A program made the translations under genes and the position numbers. The notes under the pieces are model-generated. The model ran no database searches, was not told where the DNA came from, and saw only the letters and a program-made list of their open reading frames with translations. A DNA stretch of 64,000 nucleotides from Tupaia tana (lineage: Eukaryota; Chordata; Mammalia; Scandentia; Tupaiidae): the NCBI GenBank assembly GCA_026018925.1, contig JAKSZU010000012.1:47668858-47732857 (forward strand). The letters run 5' to 3'. Below, piece by piece: positions 32,649 through 42,359 of this stretch. Every line of letters begins with the position of its first letter. The stretch's first letter is position 1.

Positions 32649-34611
32649 ATATATTTTTATTTATTTATTATTATCATAATCTTGTTTATATTACATTGAA
32701 TCACATATAACTTTACAGTGTATTACATTTCTTTTTCCAGAAGGAATACCATTCATATCAGTCAATACAGAGACATTAAAATCCCCATCACCATCATCCA
32801 ATAGCTTTTCATTTTTTTCAGATTATTATTCCAATTATTTTTTTAAACATTCAATCACTATCTCTAGTTTTTCTTGTAAAAAGACTTTACCCAACATGAA
32901 ATACTTCTCTAACCTGTCCAGTTGAGAATACCATACACGTCATCAACAGGTAATAAACCATATCTGAATCCCACTAATGTCATGCCTATTTGTTCTCTTG
33001 CTATTCTTCTACATACTCTTCTCTTCTCCTGTCCCATTCCACACTGTCTTTTTTTTACCCCCATCCTTGATTCCCTATCTCTCACCCTCAGCCATCTCCC
33101 ATTTTCCTCCCACACTGTCTCTGGTATCTAAGCTTGCCCTCTATACTGTTTTTCCCCCACACCTTATTGAATCGCCACTGACCCTAAGCAATCCAAATAC
33201 CCTCATAGCAAACACAGGTGATACACATTTCCATGAACACAAGTCCAACTCTACGCATCCTATAAAGTAGCACTTAGCTGTGGCTACATGTCCCACTACA
33301 GTCATTGAGTGGATATATATATATATTATTTTTTTTTCCTGAAACTTTTTTTTTTGTAATTCAGTTTACATTCCTTCCCTCAGCATCATCACAGCATACA
33401 AAATGCGATCTCCCATCCAGTACACACTGCACAGTGATTCAATCATGCCCATTACCAAAAAAAAAATTTTTCCATTACTAGTTCCTAGAATCATTTCCAC
33501 CCCTCTTTCTGACCCTCTGTCCCTTCCCACCCTCCTTAACAATAGGGAACATAGATTCTGTTCAGGGTTGGATAAAGGGTGGGTCTCGTGCAGTTCCGCA
33601 ATTGTAGGTGAGTCTCCATGTAATACAGTTTCACGCAAGTGGTTTTGGTAAGCAGAGATGATTATCAGTTGATGCGGCACAGCATCCATCTTGTGACCAT
33701 CGGGAATGGTGTTGTGGGGATCTGCAGCGTAAGTTATCCTCGGGTATCTGGCTTCCTTAAGAATGGTGGAGTAGATCTTGTTTTTCCCTGAGGTAATGTA
33801 GGGCTGGTAACCATTATCTTCTCATTGTCCATAGGTAGAGAAAATCCTCCTATACAACATATTTCTCAATTGGTTTAAGACAGCTAAAATTTCTTTTTGT
33901 TGCTTATAGTTGCAAGTTCTTAATCCTTGTTTTTGGCTTCAGTTTGCTGCCTGTGGCCGGCGGCCATGCTCAGGCCCAGGGGCCACGCGCAGGCCCGGCG
34001 GCTACGCGCAGGCCCGGCGGCCACGCGCAGGCACTGGCCCAGCTGCCACACTCAGGCCCGGCGGCCATGCTCAGGCCCGGCAGCCACGCGCAGGCACAGC
34101 GGCCACGCTCAGGTGCAGGCCCAGCGGCCACGCGCAGGGCCGGGGGCCACGCGCAGGCCCGGCGGCCACACGCAGGCCCGGCAGCCACACGCAGACGCAG
34201 GCCCGGCGGCCACACCAGGCGCAGGCCCGGTGGCCACACTCAGGCCTGGCGGCCACGCTCAGGTCCAGGGGCCACGCACAGGCCCGGGGGCCACGCGCAG
34301 GCCCAGTGGCCACGCGCAGGTCCAGGGGCCACGCGCAGGCCCGGCGGCCATGCACAGGCACAGGCCCGGCTGCCATGCTCAGGCCTGGGGGCCACGCTCA
34401 GGCCCGGGGTCCACACACAGGCCCGGCGGCCACACGCAGGCACAGGCCCGGAGGCCGTGCGCAGGCCCAGTGGCAGCGCGCCATCACCGGAGAGGTGGCG
34501 GGGGCCAGGTGGCCCGGGCTGCGGAACGTGAAACAGAGCCCACCCCTGGCCGGCACCCACCCCGGGCCAGCAGCCAGAGCCCCGCACGGCGCGCAGGCCC
34601 CCAGAGCCCCC
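32649..34611 (-). mobile_element. Composite SVA-like retroposon with a GC-rich VNTR
   Basis: In minus orientation: GC-rich leader (34611-34481), VNTR of about 19-bp units (34480-33953), about 400 bp of unrecognised sequence (33952-33545), a partial HAL1-like 3' module (33540-33350), a second HAL1-like 3' module (33310-33055), about 350 bp unique (33050-32700), and an A-rich tail (T-rich on + at 32649-32700). It is flanked by AGTGGTAATATAT duplications. In sense orientation the target begins AAAAATATATTACCACT after GTTT, an L1-endonuclease-like TT/AAAA site. It has no plausible coding frame and is therefore non-autonomous. An alternative is a deleted autonomous LINE with a VNTR-bearing 5' UTR. 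Confidence 0.75.
33953..34480 (-). repeat. GC-rich 19-bp minisatellite (VNTR)
   Basis: About 26 units of GGCCCGGCGGCCACGCGCA-type sequence, some with short CACAGGC or GTGCA insertions. It is strongly CpG-rich in a region that is otherwise AT-rich. Because 19 is not a multiple of 3 and stops are rare at this GC content, several frames stay open on both strands; none is a gene. Confidence 0.93.
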
Positions 34612-34624
34612 AGTGGTAATATAT
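34612..34624. repeat. Target-site duplication of the composite retroposon, right
   Basis: AGTGGTAATATAT followed by TTTTTAAAC. The left copy is followed by extra AT units and the tail. Confidence 0.9.
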
Positions 34625-35146
34625 TTTTAAACTGAGGTACATACTTTTAATCACATAGTGCTATTGCCTACTTAATAGACTACATTATAGTGTACATATA
34701 AACTATATATACTGAGAAACAAAAAAATTAATGTGACTTGTTTTATTGTGTATTTGTTTTCTATGAAAATTTCCTCTACATCTTCAAATTATATACTTAA
34801 ATACATAATTTGATATTTGGCTATCTTGTCTTTTAAGTCTTCTATAATCTAAACTTGTGAGAAATTCTGACCTTTTTTGTTTGTTTGATTTTGTATTTGT
34901 TTTAGTCTACAGTGACAATGACATTTTCTTTAATTTGGTTCTGGATCAGTTGTTTTGTAGAATGTTCCACATTCTTGACAGTTATTGTTTTCTTATGAGT
35001 TTGGGTGAACTTTTCAGCAGGAACACAAAATAGTTGATGTGTTCTTACCAACTTTCCATTGCATCACATAAGGCAATACAAAATAGGGTTTTTTTTTTTC
35101 TATTTTTTGTTGATGCTTGCTTTGATCACTTGACTAATAATGGTCT

Positions 35147-35490
35147 TATAGACTGAATATTTGTATCTCCCTCCCAATTCCACCAAATTTCTAGGTTGAA
35201 ATCCTGGTATTAGGAGGTAGTGTCTTGGGGAGGTGACTAGGTGATTAGGTCATGATGGTGTTGCTCTCATGAATGGAATCAGTGCCCTAAAAGAGACCAA
35301 GAGAGCTCTCTTTCTCCTTCTTGCCATATGAAGACAGAGCAAGAAGACAGCCATTGATGACCCAGGAAGTGTACTTTCATCAGATATAAGGATATGCCAG
35401 CAACTTGATTTCATATTCTTCAGCTTCTAGAATTATGAGAAATAAATGTTTGTTGTTTAGATTACCCAGTCTATGGTATATTTAGCCTGA
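35147..35490 (+). mobile_element. MLT1-like LTR
   Basis: GACTGAATATTTGTATCTCC, GGTGATTAGGTCATGATGG-like text, GAGAAATAAATGTTTGTTGT and ACCCAGTCTATGGTATATTT follow the MLT1 LTR consensus, including its AATAAA. Confidence 0.75.
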
Positions 35491-38035
35491 TAAGACTGAC
35501 AGGTGGTTTCTACCAGATGTATTCATTATACAGGTATATTTTCAACTTTTGGAATAAAATCTAATCAGTAGTTGATACTTTAAAACAATGTGAATATTGT
35601 TTTCAATAAAATTTTTATTGAATGGTTTGAAGCATACATTTAATTTGCCATCTTTCCCCCTATTTTCAGCCTAAATTGACTACTCCATTTGTCATTAAGG
35701 TCACAGCTGAATGACAGAAACTCTGATATCAAGTACACATGTTGAATATTTCCTGAAAAGATATCATTGTAGCAAACTTTGATGGATTGCTCTTAATTGT
35801 TATGTTTATTATACATGAGGAAATTAGCTTAAATATTGTGCTATTTTGACACGGCATGGTTTAATTTATCCATATATCCCCTGTGAGCCAATGTTTCCCC
35901 AAGTAGTGGGATGCTACATGCAGGTATCTATTAATTCAAAGAGCTGCAAACCTTGTCAAAACCATGAAACACCTCTGTCTTTATTAGTTGGTCCAAATTA
36001 ATAATTTGAACAGAGATATTTCAAGTCAATTTCAGATGTAATCATAAACAAAAATGACAAGTAATATTTATGAAGCACAAATAGAAAATAGTCAATCTGA
36101 GGCCATTATTTACATTTATTTACATATGGCAATTAAAGTTTATTTTAGTATAAATAGCCAAATAAATGCCCACAGATTAAACAGAGGCAGAGGTCTGTTC
36201 CTATTAATTTCTCCCTCTTACCAACAGCTTGCCTCCTCACTTTGCTTAATTCTCTGAACAGAATGTTTACTCCTTTCCTTCTGTCGTACTTCCCTCTTTT
36301 TCATTAAGAGACGAAACCTCACTTACATATGAGAAGTTCCAGTAGTTTTTATAAAATATCTTGTGCTGAACCGTACCCTTCCTTCTCTGGGTCCCTTGAA
36401 TGCTGGATTAGCTTTACAGACTGTATTTTCAACTGCAGATTTCCTGTTGCCCAAATTTAAGACCCACAGATTATGAGCAAGATTATAATTCTTTAAAATT
36501 TTTTTTCTTTTCCATCTAAGTATGTAAAACCTTCTTATATTTTTCCTTAGGGTAATTTTCTTAAAATAATCTTCTTTCCTTAAGATAATCCCCTTAAGAT
36601 AATTTAATTTATGCAAAAAGGGGATGAGTAGGGAGAATGTAGGAGAATATAAATCACAGAAGAAAAAGATGTTGCTTACTAACTTCTAGCTTTTATTTTC
36701 CAAAGCTCCAAAGAATAACATCTTACTAAAGTGCTGATAAAGTGCTTTAGAAAGATGCACTCAAGAGAGAAGAGTGCCCAAAGTGTAGGATGTGAGAAGA
36801 AACATAGAATGGAGAGGATAATCATGATAATTAAGGGAAGGACAGTTGTTCTTAAAAACTAGAAGATTCCCCTGCTTCCAAAGGAGAGGGGTTGAATGGT
36901 AGGTGATACAAGCTGAGATGCAGATGGGACCTGGGAAATAGAGCTAGCTAGCAAAAAGTACAGATGGTTGTATGGAGTCCAAAATGTTGGAGATTTCTTA
37001 TTTTCCAAGTAGAGATTCTTCAAAAGAGGAGGGCCAGAAAGAGCGAATATCTCAAGGACTTGCAGAAACAAAAGATATTTTATGGAAGATGTGCGCACAG
37101 ATAGTTGTACGTACAGCTAGATGCCCACCAAAAGTTCTCCCCCGCTCCCTTGTCGTATACAGGCATGTGTTTTTGGAATCTACTGTAGGTAAATGGGTGA
37201 TTTCCCATCTCTCAGAAGAATAGGATCCGGTAACAAGAAATTAACATCAGTAAGATGGCAGACTTGAAGCCTCGGATCCTCATTTGCTTATGGAGATGCT
37301 GACTTAATGATATATGAGCTGAATTGCCTTTGTAAGAAGTCCAAAAACTTGTTAAAATATTGGTGCACCCTACATAATGTAAAGTTGGCAGAAAAATTTG
37401 TAGCATCTTACCCCACCACCCTCCATCTACTTTCTTACAGTGTCACAGAATGGCCTGATTGGGAGAAAATACTGAAGTCTCAGCGTCTTCCCAAGAAAGC
37501 AAGAAGAGTGAACCATGAGTTCAGCATTTTGCCTCTTTGTGGCGGGGAGGGGAGATTTCCCAAGGGTTTTCTGTTTTTCTTGACTCAGTTCTGACAGGAA
37601 CCTGAGTTGTATAGGGAACTCTAAGAACAAAGGCAAGTGCCACCGTTTCAGCAGAAGAGAGATTATAGTATTGAAGACAGATAGCAAGGGGAGAAAGAGA
37701 CACATGGGCTCAGGGAAGGTTCAGGTAAACCTTGTAACTGGGATATTACACATACAAGTCCAGAAAACACACACTTCCAGAAAAGGTTTGAGAGGCTTCT
37801 GGAATCTTTAGCTATGCTTAATGGTGAAGGTCTTTCCCTGTATGATGGCAGTCTAAAATAACAAAAGGAGGTTGTTGTTGTTTTCTTTTTTTTTTCTCAC
37901 ATATGCCCATATCTCAACAAAAGATCACAAGGCATAGAGCAAAACAAGAAAGTATAACCCAACCAAAGGAAAAAAAATATCTCTAGAAACCAATCTTAAA
38001 GAAATGGAGGTCTATGAATTATGTGATCTTTAAAA
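35491..38035. other. Intergenic, nothing identified
   Basis: 2.5 kb without a recognisable repeat or exon. The open stretches in it (for example 36323-36616 and 37427-37705 on minus) have no protein-like composition that I can place. 37520-37720 is slightly GC-richer. Confidence 0.5.
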
Positions 38036-38276
38036 GATGACACAGGGGTTACATTGCTGGACTCCCACATGGTCAACCACCGTTGAAACTCACTCTGGGT
38101 GCATGTGCGTGCGTGCCCAAGATCCCAGGGAGGAGAATGAAGGGAAGTGATTGCGGCATGGTCATCCCCCAGGAGTGATTTCTCACTTTCCCTTTCATTA
38201 TGTCTGTCTCTCTCTCTCTCTCTCTCCAGTGAGCAAATACACCCTAAGACAAAACTTCTTAAAAAATAAATAAAAA
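38036..38276 (+). repeat. tRNA-derived SINE
   Basis: Shortened head GATGACACAGGGGTTACATT, GCATGTGCGTGCGTGCCCAA segment, GAGGAGAATGAAGGGAAGTG body, (TC)n and A-rich tail. Confidence 0.8.
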
Positions 38277-38279
38277 GAA

Positions 38280-38640
38280 GGAAATCTTGTCACATGGACA
38301 TCATCAATGAAACTTGCAGGTATCAGGTTAAGGGAAAAAAATCCAGTCACAAAAACAAAATTACTATATGATTCCACTGATATGGGGTATCTAAAGTAAT
38401 CACAGAACTCTTTGAGCACAAATTAGAATGGTGGTTGCTGGGGGAAAAGGTAGGAGGGAAATGGGGAATTATTGTTCAACAAACAAGTATAAAACATTCG
38501 GCAATATGAGAAGACTCTAAAGATCTGCTATGCAGCAATGTAAATATAATTAATACTACTGAACTATACACTTAAAAATGGTGAAGATGGTAAATTTAAG
38601 TAGTTCTTTTTTACAATTAAAAATGTTAAAAAAGTTTTAA
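38280..38640 (+). mobile_element. L1 3'-end fragment
   Basis: ACTATATGATTCCACTGATA, AGAATGGTGGTTGCTGGG and CTGAACTATACACTTAAAAA are L1 3' UTR phrases in + orientation. Confidence 0.8.
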
Positions 38641-39701
38641 AATCAGGAAATTATTTTGACTTAAAGAAAATAAGGCTGTTTCTTACACTCCCACCTTTAC
38701 ATAGAAGTCGCAGAAAATTCCTTTGCTCCTAGATGGCTGACTCTCAAGATAGGAGTAAAGGGATTTTATTTCTCCTCTATCAGAGGAATTTGGTCCTTTT
38801 TTATGACATTTTTGCTGCCACACCTGGAGTGGAGTAGTTACTGGTATCCAATAGATCAAGGCCAGGAAATCTGCTGAATATTCTACAGTTCACAGGCTCT
38901 CTATAACAAAGAAGTATCCAGTGCAACATGTCAGAAGTAACTTTGTATAAGAAATTCCATCCAATATAATTAATAAGCATATGTTGTGATTTTATCAGTC
39001 TTTTCCCTCCTAGTTAGGTTGATGGAGTTCAGACTCTGGAAGCAATGGGGAATGTAAAGGCAAGGAAGGAAATCAATGAGAAGCTAGACAGAGAAGTTCT
39101 TTGTTCAGAGATTACTAGTGCCCAAAAGGAGAAGAAAAGAAGAAAAAAAAAAGGAAAGGGAAAAGTGCAGGGGTGGAAGGAAGACAGTAAACAGATTTCA
39201 CTTGGGGGCCACTATGCTGTGGGATGTTGTGCTAAATACATTCAATGTATTGTCTCCTGTAATCCTTGAAACATTTCCAAGATCATTGAAAATTCTAATA
39301 GTAAAAGAAGAAAACAGATGGGAGAGAGAATCTTTGCTTAAGTGGGCAGAATTAATTGCTTTATTAGCAAATTCCCCTGAAGGGAAAGTTGGTGTGGTTT
39401 TCTCTGAAGGTGGCAGACTTATACATTTTCAAAGCTGAGGAGGGAAGATGTACTCCACTATTTCACTGGGTGCTGTGATAGTAATAAAGGCTCAGGGATG
39501 ATGGGCAAATGAGAACAGGCACCCTGGGAAAGGGGAAGAGGCACCAGGGGCTCAGAGGAGAGAGAGGTGGAGGTTTTCCTGCCTCCCTTCCACACATTTC
39601 TGGATTAATCCTCCTTCTCAGATCTCATCTCTAGAATTTAAAACAAGGGGATTGTATTTAAATATCTTAGTGTCATTCTGGCTCTGAGAACTAAGCCAAT
39701 C
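38641..39701. other. Intergenic with a possible MIR fragment
   Basis: 39205-39320 (GCTAAATACATTCAATGTAT, TCCTGTAATCCTTGAAAC) resembles MIR. The rest is not recognised. Confidence 0.45.
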
Positions 39702-39966
39702 TTTATTTTTAAAGAGGTTTTTGCCAAAGAGCACATGCAACTCTCTAAAGAGACAGAGACAGTGAGAGCGAAAGTGAGGAAACAAGCCCCCATCACCCAG
39801 AGTGGATGGCCATTCCACTATCCCTTTTCCTCCATTTTCCTCCAGGGATCTTGGGCATGCATGCACACATGGCTGGCATGATTTTTAAGCCACCAGGCCT
39901 GGAACGCGAACTACGGTAGTACGTGTAGGAGTCCAGTGACATAACCACTATGCCACCTGCTGGCCC
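39702..39966 (-). repeat. tRNA-derived SINE ('CTGCTGGCCCC' subtype), minus orientation
   Basis: T-rich tail, GCCAAAGAGCACATGCAACT, full body, and a head ending CCACCTGCTGGCCCC. It is bracketed by ACTAAGCCAATCTT (about 39687 and 39968). Confidence 0.88.
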
Positions 39967-39981
39967 CACTAAGCCAATCTT

Positions 39982-40262
39982 CTTTTTTTTTTTTTTTTTT
40001 TTTTTTTTGGAGAGGTTTTTCGCTATAGGGCGCGTGCGCTCGCCAGACAGACAGAGAGAGACAGAGAGACAGAAAGCGAGAAATCACCCCCCAGGGGGGA
40101 TGGTCACGCCACAATCCCTTCTCCTCCATTCTCCTCTCGGGATCTTGGGCACGCACGCACACGCGCCCGGCGTGAGTTGTAAGCCACCGGGTCCAAGACG
40201 CGAACCGCGGTCGACTACGTGGGAGTCCAGCGACATAGCCATTACGCTAACTGCTGGTTCCC
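39982..40262 (-). repeat. Young tRNA-derived SINE ('CTGCTGGTTCCC' subtype), minus orientation
   Basis: About 26 T residues, CGCTATAGGGCGCGTGCGCT, CpG-rich body and a full head. CpGs are largely intact, so it is recent. Close to the copies at 53135, 58736 and 62806. Confidence 0.92.
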
Positions 40263-40358
40263 AAAAGTGAGAAAGCAAGCCACCAGGTCTGGGACTCCAA
40301 CCCCAGTCGGTCATGTGGGAGTCCACTGTCTTTAACCACCACGCCACCTGCTGGCCCC
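40263..40358 (-). repeat. tRNA-SINE head fragment, minus orientation
   Basis: AAGTGAGAAAGCAAGCCACC through CACGCCACCTGCTGGCCCC, followed by a third AAGCCAATCTTCTT copy at about 40359. Confidence 0.8.
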
Positions 40359-41034
40359 AAAGCCAATCTTCTTAACAGCATTTGTTAATTCCTTTCTTCT
40401 CCAGAAGAGTTCATGTGTGGAGCTAAGTGTGGAATCCATGGCCCTCTGAGGCAATAGTGACCCCCTAAAGACAGGAGGATGGAATCTTGCGAAGTGTGGC
40501 CATGCAGCTGTTGTGACTGGCTCTGGTTCTCTTGTCCACTACATTAAAAATCAGCTTCCAAATAACATCCCACTCCCCTGAAGGATTAAATCAGTGTAGG
40601 GACCATCTGTCTTCATAAAACCATCCTGAGTGAGAGATTGTTGAATTGATTCAGGTCCTGCTGGATCGTCTCCATCTGGTCCACTCTAGTTTCACTGCTT
40701 TCCTGGAGGAGCCCACATTTCCTAAGAGCAAAATTTTATTGTTAGAGAAAGAGAGTGGTCAGGGGATGAAGATACCTCCAGATTAATCGGTAATAGACAA
40801 TGCATGCCAAAAGTCAGCTATCGGCCTTCCCAGAGCCTGAGAAATTAGAAGGAAAAAAAAATTACATGAACAACAAAATGCAAGAAATTTAATATTCTAT
40901 TATTACTCTTATTAGCTGTGTTATTGAACACTCCTCAAAAGCAGTGTAATCATTATTACTATTATTGTTTCTATGTTTACTGATCTATAAAGGAATAATA
41001 TTATCAACACTACTATTACTAGGGCATTACAATG

Positions 41035-41235
41035 ATTATTTACACCTTATTGAACATTCCTCGGAAATAGTACAGGCTTTTATAAACATGTACTCTTATC
41101 ATTATAACAATTCTTCAATGTTGCTATTGCTTGCCTATGTAACGGATTAGGAAATGGAGGCTCTGACAACGTAGACTTACCTAATAATCTGGTCTAGTAA
41201 GTGTTGGAGTGGCAATACACACATGACTCCCATCA
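41035..41235 (+). repeat. MIR-like SINE fragment
   Basis: TGTACTCTTATCATTATAAC, then TATGTAACGGATTAGGAAATG, then AGTGTTGGAGTGGCAATAC follow the MIR order. Confidence 0.55.
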
Positions 41236-41283
41236 CAAGTTGGTTCTGTTTGTGATTTTTCTGTAGATGCTAGGAGTTCACAC

Positions 41284-41297
41284 AAAAAGAGGAAGTG
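41284..41297 (+). promoter_or_regulatory. PU.1 (SPI1)-type ETS motif
   Basis: AAAAAGAGGAAGTG equals the textbook PU.1 binding consensus. It lies about 0.9 kb upstream of the MS4A6 start codon and about 200 bp upstream of the candidate non-coding exon donor. MS4A6A is a myeloid gene, and PU.1 is the usual organiser of such promoters. Occupancy is inferred, not shown. Confidence 0.5.
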
Positions 41298-41329
41298 CAG
41301 GCATATTTCACAAATCTACAATTCGTAAG

Positions 41330-41491
41330 TATCACATCCTGTGCAGCTGTAAACACTGGTCTACTGGAGGGCTGGTGACTTTCAGAAGACAAGTAGGAAC
41401 TATTGACAGGACTGCCTTCGAAGCCAGAGTTAAAATCTTCTGAAAGTTGCTGAGAACTCATTAGAACCAAAGGGTTGGTCCATGGACACAG
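41330..41491 (+). other. Candidate 5' untranslated exon of the MS4A6 gene
   Basis: The sequence ends GGTTGGTCCATGGACACAG followed by a good donor (GTAGGA) at 41492. It lies just downstream of the PU.1 motif, and the next acceptor (tttctctttcag, 42196) leads directly to the coding exon. No TATA box is seen. The 5' limit is a guess. Confidence 0.35.
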
Positions 41492-42212
41492 GTAGGAAAT
41501 GAAGAAAGACTTTTTTCATTTAAAAAAAATGAAACATTTTTAAAATCAATGCCTTATTGTGATTTCCATTAGAGAGGCACTCTGAAGCTCCCTGAGGGTA
41601 TTAAGAGATACTAAGAGATACTAGAACATTTTGGAAATAGAATGGGCAAAGGGAAAGAGTACCTGGTACTATGTTCATTCATAATTTAAACTTTTGATTC
41701 TGAATTTCTTTATGTATTACATAATTTGACTAAAATACAGAGTTGTAAGGATTTGAAGCACCGCAGAATAATTTGTTGTAAAATATGGTAAAATATCTAG
41801 ACTTAATGATAATAAATATTATTATTAGACAAAAAATACATGAAGAGTTAGATGGCCTGTGCAGTACGTAACCTATATAGGAAAAACTTGCAGAACAGAA
41901 CTGTAATCATATTTCATGCCTAGAGAAATAGTATTAGGGTGAGATTCACCAAATACATGGCAATGCAGTTGTAGGTAAGACTAAGGGAAAGGAAAAAGAA
42001 ATTGCTCCATATAGCAAGTTTTATGTAACCTTGGCCTCTGAACATTGTTTTGTGGGTTTCACTGCCTTGTATTACTTGTTTCTTTCCATAAAGTGAGGTA
42101 AGTCTGGACTAATGGACAAATATTCATTTACAATTTTAGAAGCCCGAATCTTGGAGCTTTGTACTTTTTAAGGGCTAAATTAATTTTCTCTTTCAGCACT
42201 GGCAGCCCTATC

Positions 42213-42359
42213 ATGATGTCACAGCCTACGTCCAAAGAGACCGTTTTAGTGGTCACGACAAATGGCATGAACTTCCCCCAAACAGAGAAATCAGAAACTA
42301 CCAACCAGAGGCAGGATAGCCTGAAGAAATATGTAAAGGCAGAAGTCAAAGTTATTGGG
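42213..42359 (+). CDS. MS4A6A: MS4A6 first coding exon: cytoplasmic N-terminus
   Basis: The acceptor is at 42196 and the 16-nt leader CACTGGCAGCCCTATC precedes tandem ATGs at 42213 and 42216. I chose the first because it aligns with the human start. The 49 codons end KAEVKVIG, with donor gtaagt. It is hydrophilic and cytoplasmic. Confidence 0.93.

Larger units (their letters stand above)
32035..34756 (+). mobile_element. Tigger1-like DNA transposon, internally deleted and split
   Basis: 32050-32635 carries transposase remnants (GAGCTGAGGTTGGTTCC, ATTAACATCAGAGTGCAAGG, then GATGTGGTGGGAATCGCAAG). The jump between the first and second parts means about 1 kb of the transposase middle is missing. 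The 3' terminal part resumes at 34625 (CTATTGCCTACTTAATAGAC...TGTGACTTGTTTTATTG). The break is the composite retroposon at 32649-34611. Confidence 0.8.

Noticed and set aside
33953-34480. Possible CRISPR-like array
   Set aside because: The units are directly adjacent with no unique spacers, and the context is a mammalian genome. It is a minisatellite.
33910-34635. Long overlapping open frames (up to 241 codons) on both strands rich in Ala, Arg, Pro and Gly
   Set aside because: They are translations of the 19-bp GC-rich minisatellite, in which stops are rare in most frames. Open frames on both strands at once and no known fold argue against a gene.
39911-40162. Recurrent open frame (VCVRAQDPERRMEEKGLW type) seen at many places, for example 26162, 53235, 58752 and 62767
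   Set aside because: It is the translation of the tRNA-derived SINE body and moves with the repeat, so it is not a gene family.
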